Origin: Deltaproteobacteria bacterium UBA3076
GTDB lineage: Bacteria; Desulfobacterota; Dissulfuribacteria; Dissulfuribacterales; UBA3076
Assembly: GCA_002367355.1 (NCBI GenBank)
Contig: DFBQ01000049.1
Coordinates: forward strand, 2,080 to 12,789
Direction of reading: 5' to 3'
DNA length: 10,710 nucleotides
Of the stretch, positions 1 through 6,806 are shown in pieces; the first letter of the stretch is position 1, and each line of letters starts with the position of its first letter. A program made the position numbers and the translations under genes. Below the pieces are notes generated by a model. It ran no database searches. It had not been told where the DNA came from and saw only the letters and a list, made by a program, of their open reading frames with translations.

Positions 1-490
1 CGTCATACGGCACAGTGGCCGCCAGCCCCATCAATTCCACTTCATCCTGATGCTTGGCCCGAACTGTCACCGAACCCTTGCGAATATAATAGGCGAACTC
101 CCTCTCACCTTTTGCCAGAGACACCGGGGCCTTGTAGGGTCTGGTCTGACCGCCCATGGCCCAGAGCACCAGAATGTGTTTGCCGTCTATTTCACATGGA
201 GCCATGATCGGGTGATAATAAGGCACCATCCGGTAGCCAAGCTCCACGATTTCCTTCTGTATGGCGTCAAGCTTCCCGGTCGGTATTCCCTGTGGCGGCA
301 GGACAGGTCTGCCATTTTTTTCGCCTACTCCGATAATGATGTACCCACCACCGAGATTATGAAAGTCATTGGCAAAGGCGCACATGGTATGTAAAACCTT
401 TTGCGGATTCCAACCGGCCTTGAACTCCAGCCGTTCCCATTCCACAGTGCGGGCGGTGAGTAGGTCGTTTATGTTGATTGGAAGGTTCAT
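1..490 (-). CDS. AlbA_2-domain ATP/DNA-binding protein, N-terminal part (runs off left edge)
   Basis: The reading frame opens with ATG at 490-488 and stays open to the left edge, giving 163 codons of an unfinished protein. The N-terminus contains the pattern of the Schlafen AlbA_2 domain (Pfam PF04326): an early E-W-E-R-L-E-F-K segment, then C-A-F-A-N-D, then G-G-G-Y-I-I-I-G-V, and a later Y-Y-I-R-K-G-S segment. Family members are usually much longer, with a RecG-like or winged-helix C-terminal part, which would lie outside this window. They are often annotated as putative transcriptional regulators or ATP-dependent helicases; the biochemical role is poorly defined. The start is separated by a single base from the stop of the transposase fragment upstream, so translation is probably coupled. 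AlbA_2 genes are often found between hsdS and hsdR in type I restriction loci, and the hsdS debris upstream fits that arrangement. The family call is firm, the role is not. Confidence 0.82.
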   Translation of the reverse strand, partial: MNLPININDLLTARTVEWERLEFKAGWNPQKVLHTMCAFANDFHNLGGGYIIIGVGEKNGRPVLPPQGIPTGKLDAIQKEIVELGYRMVPYYHPIMAPCEIDGKHILVLWAMGGQTRPYKAPVSLAKGEREFAYYIRKGSVTVRAKHQDEVELMGLAATVPYD

Positions 491-491
491 G

Positions 492-785
492 TCAGATCAT
501 ACATAATTCATTTCCATATTGTTCAGGCGATTCGCGGACCACCTGTGCATCATGATGTGGATTTTCCCGATCCAATGCCCATTTCAATGGATTGTCCATG
601 ATATATTGCCGGATACGATTCAATTCGTTTTCATTCCGAACGATATGTTCGTAATAATTGCGTTGCCATAATTTACCGTTAAACCGTGGCCATCCGTTTT
701 GTTTCACGCCACGGATATATTCGTTGGTGGTCATTCGTTTGAACCACGATATATATTGTCCCAACCCCCGTATCTGTTTCATCAT
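492..785 (-). pseudogene. REP-associated tyrosine transposase (RayT, Y1 family), C-terminal fragment
   Basis: An open frame of 97 codons encodes the C-terminal half of a RayT-type Y1 transposase (IS200-like HUH nuclease superfamily). Diagnostic pieces are W-F-K-R-M-T-T, G-V-K-Q-N-G-W-P, K-L-W-Q-R-N-Y-Y-E-H and Q-Y-I-M-D-N-P. Full-length members are about 160-200 residues and carry the metal-binding histidine pair (H-x-H) in the N-terminal half. That half is absent here. The tyrosine in Y-I-x-x-N-P (residue 61), which I take as the nucleophile by analogy with the E. coli enzyme, is retained. Without the HUH pair the product cannot be an active nuclease. The first ATG overlaps the TGA of the upstream hsdS remnant (A-T-G-A), so no room remains for the missing part. 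I call it a truncated, non-functional gene, though the frame itself is intact. Confidence 0.78.
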
Positions 786-1063
786 GTTTTTACCCGGATT
801 TCTCCTGTCAACAGTTTCTGCATCAGACCATTTCTCTGTTCCTTCAATTTTCCCTGTTTTTTCTTGAGCAGCTCAATTTTCAGGTCGAAGGCGGAGAGAA
901 CTGTAGCAATAAGGGTTTGTTCTTCTAAAGAAGGCAACGAAACGTATATTTTTTTAATCCACTAGAATAAATACGACATACAGACAGAAACCACACCCTT
1001 GAGTCTAAATATTATGGTATCACCACCGGCATAAGCTTCCATACCACGTCGATTTCGGTTCGC
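782..1063 (-). pseudogene. hsdS: Decayed 3' end of a type I restriction specificity subunit gene (hsdS)
   Basis: Read on the minus strand, bases 961-782 encode 59 residues that match the conserved C-terminal helix and tail of HsdS: S-L-P-S-L-E-E-Q-T near the start, then L-L-K-K-K, then K-E-Q-R-N-G-L-M-Q-K-L-L-T-G-E-I-R-V before the stop. An in-frame TAG lies at 964-962. Upstream of it, in the same frame (1063-965), the codons still read E-A-Y-A-G-G-D-T-I-I-F-R-L-K, which resembles the start of an HsdS target-recognition segment. The two pieces are closer together than in an intact subunit, which suggests an internal deletion of several dozen codons as well as the stop. Everything further 5' is missing, and smpB begins its territory about 15 bases away. 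HsdS normally sets the DNA target of a type I enzyme. This remnant cannot do that. Confidence 0.75.
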
Positions 1064-1078
1064 CTAAAAGATGCATTA

Positions 1079-1540
1079 TTACCGTATCTTATAATCCTTT
1101 TGGAATTCTCGTTCCAGGGTCCTTCGCCTCATGGTCTCCCGCTTGTCATATAATTTCTTACCCTTGGCCAAAGCAAGTTCCACTTTTGCTTTCCCGTCTC
1201 TGAAATAGATCCGAAGAGGTATCAGGGTGTATCCGCGTTCCTGAATCTTTCCCATCAACTTTCGTATTTCCCGGCGATTGAGAAGGAGCTTCCTGGCCCT
1301 TGTCGGGTCCAGCTTGCCGCTATCGGCTGCATAGGGATATGGGGATATGTGCACGTTGTGTAGCCACGCCTCGCCATACCTGAAGCCCACATATCCATCG
1401 CCGAGGCTGACCCTTGCTTCCCTCAGGGACTTGACCTCCGGCCCAAGAAGGACAAGGCCTGCCTCCACAGTACTTTCTATGTGATACAGATGTCTGGCCT
1501 TACGATTCTGGCAGACGATCTTTATTCCTTCGCTCTTCAT
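1079..1540 (-). CDS. smpB: SsrA-binding protein SmpB
   Basis: SmpB binds tmRNA (SsrA) and brings it to stalled ribosomes for trans-translation. The protein shows the family signatures in order: N-R-K-A-R-H near the N-terminus, G-x-E-V-K-S-L-R-E, W-L-H-N-V-H-I-S-P-Y, R-K-L-L-L-N-R-R-E-I-R-K-L and the C-terminal A-L-A-K-G-K-K-L-Y-D-K-R-E. The basic tail after that is the part that inserts into the mRNA channel. From ATG at 1540 it has 153 residues, normal for the family. Two in-frame TTG codons lie upstream: one at 1549-1547 sits nine bases after a GAAGG, a better ribosome site than the ATG has, and another at 1573 directly follows the dnaE stop. The start is therefore uncertain by up to 11 codons. 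Two stop codons in tandem end the gene. It is the last gene of the guaA-dnaE-smpB cluster. No ssrA gene is visible next to it. Confidence 0.96.
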   Translation of the reverse strand: MKSEGIKIVCQNRKARHLYHIESTVEAGLVLLGPEVKSLREARVSLGDGYVGFRYGEAWLHNVHISPYPYAADSGKLDPTRARKLLLNRREIRKLMGKIQERGYTLIPLRIYFRDGKAKVELALAKGKKLYDKRETMRRRTLEREFQKDYKIR

Positions 1541-1573
1541 TTTATTCAAATTGAAGTACCTTCGATCCCTCAA

Positions 1574-4500
1574 TCATTCTATCGAATTATTATTCACTTG
1601 TTCATATTCTAGCTTTAATCCGGCATAACCCAACAAATCATTCATGCTTCCAGTAAACTCAGGACTTATGCTCACATTATATCCCTCAGGGAGGCTTAGA
1701 ATTACCCGGCCTCTCTCCTTGAGAATAATAGCCAGTTTCACAGGGTATGATCCATGGTATTTGTTGAAAAGATCCTGCAAGGGCTTGAACACCGCGGGTC
1801 CTATCCTATCTCCTTGAAGCTCGACCAGGAATCCTCTTACTCTTTGTTTACAGGCTTTATCCAGCGGTTCTATGGAATTAGCAAGTATCTTGTTGATTTT
1901 CTTATCATCTTCCTTTTTGAGGGTCCCTGCAACCCATAACGGCGAATCATCATCAATCAATTCTTTTGCCTTTGCGTATATCTCCGGGAAACAGACCACT
2001 TCAATAGAACCATGTAAGTCTTCAAGGGTCAAAAAGGCCATTCGATCTCCCTTTTTGGTGGTGATTTCCTTTTTGGTCCGAATTATCCCCGCAAGACCAA
2101 TCTGACTCCCATCCATCATCCCGGAAACATTGCCTGTATGTTCACTGGCCATCCTGGAAAGGTCATCCCTGTATGGGTCCAGGGGATGACCACTAATATA
2201 GAATCCAAGATAAATTTTTTCATTGGAAAGGCATTCAAGCTCAGGCCATTCCGGTATATCGGGCAGGATCAGCGCGGACTCCTGTGGCTTTTCAGGAGCT
2301 GCCTGGGCCATAAAGTCAAAAAGAGACATCTGGCCTGAAAGCCGTTCCTGTTTTTTGGATTGGCCAAGATCCAGGGCTGCATCCAGGACGGCAATCAATT
2401 GCGAACGTCGGTGTCCCAGAGAATCAAAGGCCCCGCACTTTATAAGGCTTTCAAGCATCCGCTTGTTAACCTTTCTGAGATCAACCCTGGAGCAGAAGTC
2501 CTCAAAGCTGGAATACCGACCATTGTCTTCTCTTTCCTGAACAATGACCTCTATTGCGCCTGATCCAACATTTTTTACGGATGCAAGGCCAAAGCGGATA
2601 CCCTTACCCTCTATTGTGAAATCCACCTTGCTGTGGTTGATGTCCGGTGGGAGGATTTGGATATCTCTGGCCCGGCACTCGCTTATGAACTTCACTACCC
2701 CATCTGTATTTCCCAGTTCGTTGGATAACAGTGAAGCCATAAAGGGCACCAGATAGTGCGTTTTCAACCATGCAGTCTGATAGGCTATCAGGGCATAGGC
2801 CGCGGAGTGGCTCTTGTTAAAACCATACCCTGCAAATTTTTCCATCAAATCAAAGATGATCTTGGCCTTGGATTCCTGGATGCCATGCTTTATGGCACCT
2901 GATTGAAAACGGTCCCGCTGTGCGGCCATTTCCTTATAATCTTTTTTGCCCATGGCCCTTCTCAGGATATCGCCCTCGCCAAGGCTGTACCCTGCCAGTA
3001 CCTGGGCTATTTTCATTACCTGTTCCTGGTAGACTATGACCCCATATGTCTCCTTGAGAATGGGCTCAAGCTCCGGCAGGAGATAGGTTACTTCAACCTC
3101 TCCGTTTTTGGCCTTTACAGCCTGGTCCACCATGCCGCTTTCCATTGGTCCCGGCCGGTGGAGGGCCACCAGGGCTATTATGTCAGTGAAGCCAGAGGGC
3201 CTCATGCGCTGTAAAAGGTCCTTCATGCCCGGGCTTTCAAGCTGAAATACTCCGGTGGTATTCCCGCTTGACAGGAGCTCATAGGTTTCAGGGTCATCCA
3301 GGGGAATCTTGGCCAGGTTAATATCCGTCCCAAGGTGCTCTTTGATAAGCTTGAGGGCTGTATCTATTACAGTCAGGGTTCTCAGCCCGAGAAAGTCGAA
3401 CTTGATGAGCCCTGTCTTTTCCACATACTTCATGGCAAACTGGGTCACAGTCTCGCCGTGTTGACCTTTGGTAAGGGGGAGATATTCCACCATGGGTCTG
3501 TCTGAGATAACCACTCCTGCCGCATGAGTTGAGGCGTGGCGTGGAAGACCTTCAAGGGATCGCGCAACGGTAAGGAGTTCTGCTATCTTCGGGTCTTTTT
3601 TCTCAAGTTGATCAAGTTTCGGCTCGAGCTTGAGGGCCTTTTCAAGGGTAATATTGAGCTGGTCAGGGACCAGCTTGGCTATGCGGTCCACTTCCTGATA
3701 AGGTATTCCAAGGGCCCTGCCGACATCTCTGATTACTGCCTTGGCCTTCATCTGGCCGAATGTGATTATCTGGGCTACAAAGTCCTCACCGCCATACTTT
3801 TCTGTAACATAGCGAATTACCTCATCCCTGCGGTTCATGCAGAAATCTATATCTATGTCTGGCAGGGATTCCCGCTCAACATTCAGAAATCTCTCAAAAA
3901 ATAGGCCGTACCTTACAGGGTCGATGTCTGTAATCCGCATAGCATAGGCCACCAGGGAGCCTGCAGCAGATCCCCTGCCCGGTCCGACCGGTATGGACTG
4001 AGACTTTGCCCAGTTAATAAAATCAGCAACTATGAGGAAGTAGGAAGCAAAACCCTTTTCCTTTATGACCGATATCTCTGTCTCAAATCTTTCCCTGTAT
4101 TGGGCCTGTTCTTCTTCGTGGATTTCATCCTCCTGAAAACGCTCCTTAAGCCCCTTTTGGGCAGTAGCCTCAAAAAGCCCGCTGTAGGTCTCGCCTTTCT
4201 TTATCGGATAGAGGGGAAAGTGCCGTTTTCCAAGTTCCAGTTCTACATTGCATTTCTCAGCTATCTCACCCGTCATGGCAACAGCATCAGGATAGTCTTT
4301 AAATCTCTCGACCATCTCCTCGGGAGAAGTGAAGTAGAGTTTATCCGTGGAGAATCGCATCCTGTTGGTATCATTTACTGTCTTGTTAGTCTGTATGCAC
4401 AACAGGACATCGTGGGCCTTGGCATCCTCAGGGGCCAGATAGTGACAATCATTAGTGGCAACCACAGGGAGCCCCAATTCTTTACCAAGATCCACCAGCT

Positions 4501-5098
4501 CCTGGTTCACTATTGTCTGCTCGGCTATATCATTTTCCTGTATTTCCAGATAAAAACGGCTATCAAATATGCTTGCATAGGTCTCTGCAAGGGCCTTTGC
4601 CTTTTTCCTATCCCCATTGAGGATAGCAGCCGGAATCTGACCGTGGAGACAGGCAGAGAGTGCTATAAGACCCTGATTTAAATCTTCCAGGAGTTCAATA
4701 TCCACCCGTGGCTTGTAGAAAAAGCCCTCAAACTGAGCAGTGCTCACCAGTTTCAGGAGATTCTTGTATCCGGTGTTATTTTGCGCCAGTAAAACAAGGT
4801 GATAGGCAGCTTCCCTTGAACTCCGGGCACTCCTGTCCTTACGTCCCTTGGGTGCAACATAGACCTCACACCCGATAATAGGCTTAATGTTATGCTTTAG
4901 GGCTTGTTCGTAAAACCTGAGTGTTCCGTACATATTTCCGTGATCTGTCATGGCTACGGCCTTATAGCCATATTTCACGGCCTTGGGAAAAAGGTCCTTC
5001 AGCCTGATAGCACCATCAAGGAGACTGTATTCCGTGTGAAGATGGAGGTGAGTGAAGGAATTTGGTGATTTGGTGATTTGGTGATTTGGTGATTGCAT
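1574..5098 (-). CDS. dnaE: DNA polymerase III subunit alpha (DnaE1 type)
   Basis: Replicative polymerase catalytic subunit. Numbering here follows the longest frame, which opens with a TTG at 5140 (1188 residues). The PHP domain starts near residue 29 with H-L-H-L-H-T-E-Y-S and continues with T-D-H-G-N-M-Y-G (65-72). The palm carries V-G-P-G-R-G-S-A-A-G-S (385-395), the metal-binding P-D-I-D-I-D-F (427-433, aspartates 428 and 430) and the third aspartate in K-F-D-F-L-G-L (D582). G-F-N-K-S-H-S-A-A-Y-A is at 773-783. Q-M-S-L-F (937-941) fits the beta-clamp binding consensus, and an OB fold spans roughly 1013-1095. All catalytic residues are present. I prefer ATG at 5098 (1174 residues): a GGAG lies 12 bases upstream, whereas the TTG has no visible ribosome site and overlaps the guaA end. 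Codons 2-13 after that ATG fall in an 8-bp tandem repeat, giving a low-complexity N-terminal extension that the E. coli-type enzyme does not have. The stop abuts the smpB region. Confidence 0.97.
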   Translation of the reverse strand: MQSPNHQITKSPNSFTHLHLHTEYSLLDGAIRLKDLFPKAVKYGYKAVAMTDHGNMYGTLRFYEQALKHNIKPIIGCEVYVAPKGRKDRSARSSREAAYHLVLLAQNNTGYKNLLKLVSTAQFEGFFYKPRVDIELLEDLNQGLIALSACLHGQIPAAILNGDRKKAKALAETYASIFDSRFYLEIQENDIAEQTIVNQELVDLGKELGLPVVATNDCHYLAPEDAKAHDVLLCIQTNKTVNDTNRMRFSTDKLYFTSPEEMVERFKDYPDAVAMTGEIAEKCNVELELGKRHFPLYPIKKGETYSGLFEATAQKGLKERFQEDEIHEEEQAQYRERFETEISVIKEKGFASYFLIVADFINWAKSQSIPVGPGRGSAAGSLVAYAMRITDIDPVRYGLFFERFLNVERESLPDIDIDFCMNRRDEVIRYVTEKYGGEDFVAQIITFGQMKAKAVIRDVGRALGIPYQEVDRIAKLVPDQLNITLEKALKLEPKLDQLEKKDPKIAELLTVARSLEGLPRHASTHAAGVVISDRPMVEYLPLTKGQHGETVTQFAMKYVEKTGLIKFDFLGLRTLTVIDTALKLIKEHLGTDINLAKIPLDDPETYELLSSGNTTGVFQLESPGMKDLLQRMRPSGFTDIIALVALHRPGPMESGMVDQAVKAKNGEVEVTYLLPELEPILKETYGVIVYQEQVMKIAQVLAGYSLGEGDILRRAMGKKDYKEMAAQRDRFQSGAIKHGIQESKAKIIFDLMEKFAGYGFNKSHSAAYALIAYQTAWLKTHYLVPFMASLLSNELGNTDGVVKFISECRARDIQILPPDINHSKVDFTIEGKGIRFGLASVKNVGSGAIEVIVQEREDNGRYSSFEDFCSRVDLRKVNKRMLESLIKCGAFDSLGHRRSQLIAVLDAALDLGQSKKQERLSGQMSLFDFMAQAAPEKPQESALILPDIPEWPELECLSNEKIYLGFYISGHPLDPYRDDLSRMASEHTGNVSGMMDGSQIGLAGIIRTKKEITTKKGDRMAFLTLEDLHGSIEVVCFPEIYAKAKELIDDDSPLWVAGTLKKEDDKKINKILANSIEPLDKACKQRVRGFLVELQGDRIGPAVFKPLQDLFNKYHGSYPVKLAIILKERGRVILSLPEGYNVSISPEFTGSMNDLLGYAGLKLEYEQVNNNSIE
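5062..5093. repeat. 8-bp microsatellite (TTGGTGAT x4) inside the dnaE 5' coding end
   Basis: Four perfect, contiguous copies of TTGGTGAT occur on the plus strand, read as ATCACCAA in dnaE. The unit is not a multiple of three, so the encoded residues cycle through different reading frames (S-P-N-H-Q-I-T-K-S-P-N). Loss or gain of one unit would put the PHP domain out of frame with the ATG at 5098; only 1, 4, 7 and so on copies keep the frame. No start codon lies between the repeat and the first conserved PHP residues. Confidence 0.97.
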
Positions 5099-5126
5099 AG
5101 ATTCTATTTGCTCCGTGCTGTCTTCC

Positions 5127-6680
5127 TCATTCCCACTCAATCGTGGCGGGTGGCTTTGAGCTTATGTCGTAGCATACACGGTTTACCCCCCGCACTTCGT
5201 TGATAATCCTGTTTGAGATTTTTGCAAGCAGGTCCGCTGGGAGTCGTGTCCAGTCCGCGGTCATGGCGTCCAAGCTGTCTACAACCCTTATTGCCACCAC
5301 TTTATCATAGGTGCGCTCATCTCCCATAACACCTACTGTCCTTACTGGAAGGAGCACTGCAAATGCCTGCCAGACCTTTCTGTACCAGCTACTGGATTTC
5401 ATGATTTCAAGGACAATGGCATCCGCCTCTCTCAGCACTTCCAGACGTTCAGCAGTCACTTCTCCCAGGATTCGTATGGCCAATCCAGGTCCGGGGAAGG
5501 GGTGGCGAAAAACAAGATCTTCAGGCATCCCGAGTTCCAAAGCAATTTTTCGAACCTCGTCTTTAAAGAGCTCCCTGAGGGGCTCTATCAGCTCAAGTTG
5601 CATGACATCCGGAAGCCCTCCTACGTTGTGGTGGCTCTTTATTGTGGCAGAAGGACCTTTGAAAGACACGCTCTCTATAACATCTGGATATAGGGTGCCT
5701 TGGGCGAGGAAGTTGACATCCCCGATGTGCCTTGCCTCCTCCTCAAAGATCCGGATGAATTCTTTTCCTATTATCTTTCGTTTTTTCTCAGGGTCCTCTA
5801 TTCCTGTAAGTTTGCTGAGAAAGCGATTGCTTTCATCCACATAATGGACCTTGAGGTCAAACTGTTTCAGAAAGGCCAAAACCGTCTCTGCTTCATTTTT
5901 TCTTAGAAGCCCATTGTTAACAAAGACGCTTGTTAGTTGATGACCCACTGCCCTGTTTACCAAAAGGGCCGTGACTGTAGAATCCACGCCGCCTGAAAGG
6001 GCGCATATTATCCTGCCGGTTCCGACCTTGGCCTTCATGTCATTGGTGGCACTTTCCACAAAGGAGTGCATGTCCCAGGTAGGCCTGCACCCGCAGATCC
6101 TGAACAGGAAATTGGCAAGCACATCCTTTCCGATCTCAGTATGGATCACCTCCGGATGGAACTGGACCCCGAAAAAGGGCAATGTCCGGTGCCGCATGGC
6201 CGCCACAGGGCAGGATTCACTGTGAGCTATGCCGACAAAATCCTTGGGCAAGGCCTCTATCCTGTCACCATGGCTCATCCATACCTGATAGGTAACAGGA
6301 TCATGGGCAAGGCCGTGAAATATGTCACATGGATCATCAATTGAGAGCCGGGCAGGACCGTATTCCCTGTGCAGGCTATGTTCCACAGTACCTTTGAGAA
6401 GGCATGTGGTAAGCTGCATACCATAGCAAATGCCCAGGATCGGGACCCCAAGTTCAAACAGCTCGGAAGAGACAGCCGGGGCTCCTTTATCATAAACACT
6501 TGCAGGTCCCCCTGACAGGATAATTCCCTTCGGGTCTCTTGCCTTTACTTTTTCCAGGGGGATATTATATGGATATATCTCACAGTAGACCTTGGCCTCC
6601 CGGACCCGCCTTGCTATGAGCTGGGTAGTCTGAGAACCAAAGTCAAGGATCAACACCTTTTGTTCAAGTATATTTGTCAT
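5127..6680 (-). CDS. guaA: GMP synthase (glutamine-hydrolysing)
   Basis: GuaA converts XMP to GMP using ATP and the ammonia of glutamine, the last step of guanine nucleotide synthesis. The N-terminal class I glutamine amidotransferase domain begins with L-I-L-D-F-G-S-Q and carries the nucleophile in G-I-C-Y-G-M-Q (C85) with its partners in F-H-P-E-V (H175, E177). The ATP pyrophosphatase domain begins around residue 220 with the P-loop S-G-G-V-D-S (229-234). The C-terminal dimerisation domain ends in the family's standard tail K-P-P-A-T-I-E-W-E. At 517 residues it is full length. The ATG at 6680 is preceded by GGAGG with an 11-base spacer. It is the first gene of the guaA-dnaE-smpB cluster. 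The usual partner guaB is not upstream; a foreign-looking gene is there instead. The leader has alternative hairpins that could regulate expression. Confidence 0.98.
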   Translation of the reverse strand: MTNILEQKVLILDFGSQTTQLIARRVREAKVYCEIYPYNIPLEKVKARDPKGIILSGGPASVYDKGAPAVSSELFELGVPILGICYGMQLTTCLLKGTVEHSLHREYGPARLSIDDPCDIFHGLAHDPVTYQVWMSHGDRIEALPKDFVGIAHSESCPVAAMRHRTLPFFGVQFHPEVIHTEIGKDVLANFLFRICGCRPTWDMHSFVESATNDMKAKVGTGRIICALSGGVDSTVTALLVNRAVGHQLTSVFVNNGLLRKNEAETVLAFLKQFDLKVHYVDESNRFLSKLTGIEDPEKKRKIIGKEFIRIFEEEARHIGDVNFLAQGTLYPDVIESVSFKGPSATIKSHHNVGGLPDVMQLELIEPLRELFKDEVRKIALELGMPEDLVFRHPFPGPGLAIRILGEVTAERLEVLREADAIVLEIMKSSSWYRKVWQAFAVLLPVRTVGVMGDERTYDKVVAIRVVDSLDAMTADWTRLPADLLAKISNRIINEVRGVNRVCYDISSKPPATIEWE

Positions 6681-6725
6681 GGCGCTTCAAGCCTCCAAAA
6701 TTAATAATAACATCAGCTGGGCCCT

Positions 6726-6766
6726 GAGCCAAGTTGCCGTGTTGGCTCTGTGGTGAACCAACACCA
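6726..6766 (-). promoter_or_regulatory. Mutually exclusive hairpins in the guaA leader
   Basis: Three perfect inverted repeats overlap here. GAGCCAA (6726-6732) pairs with TTGGCTC (6742-6748). GTGTTGG (6739-6745) pairs with CCAACAC (6758-6764). TGGTG (6751-6755) pairs with CACCA (6762-6766). The first and third stems can form together; the second excludes both. They sit between the stop of the upstream gene (6807) and the guaA start (6680), so they would be in the guaA leader RNA or in a read-through transcript. No run of U follows any stem directly, so this is not a standard intrinsic terminator. I do not recognise a known purine riboswitch core. A regulatory role is inference. Nothing else is evident in the 126-base gap. 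Confidence 0.4.
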
Positions 6767-6806
6767 GTTTAAATACGTCACCGTAATTATGAATTAGAGC
6801 ACTAAG

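Noticed and set aside
1064..1080. Possible ssrA (tmRNA) gene or integration site next to smpB
   Set aside because: No tmRNA acceptor stem, tag-coding region or T-loop is visible. The gap between the smpB stop and the hsdS debris is only about 15 bases.
4100..4681. Plus-strand open frame of 193 codons within dnaE
   Set aside because: It lies antisense to an unambiguous, fully conserved part of dnaE, has no ribosome site or recognisable domain, and is rich in residues expected from reading antisense codons.
5311..5844. Plus-strand open frame of 177 codons within guaA
   Set aside because: Antisense to the conserved synthetase domain of guaA; its Ser/Arg-rich, low-information protein is typical of a shadow frame.
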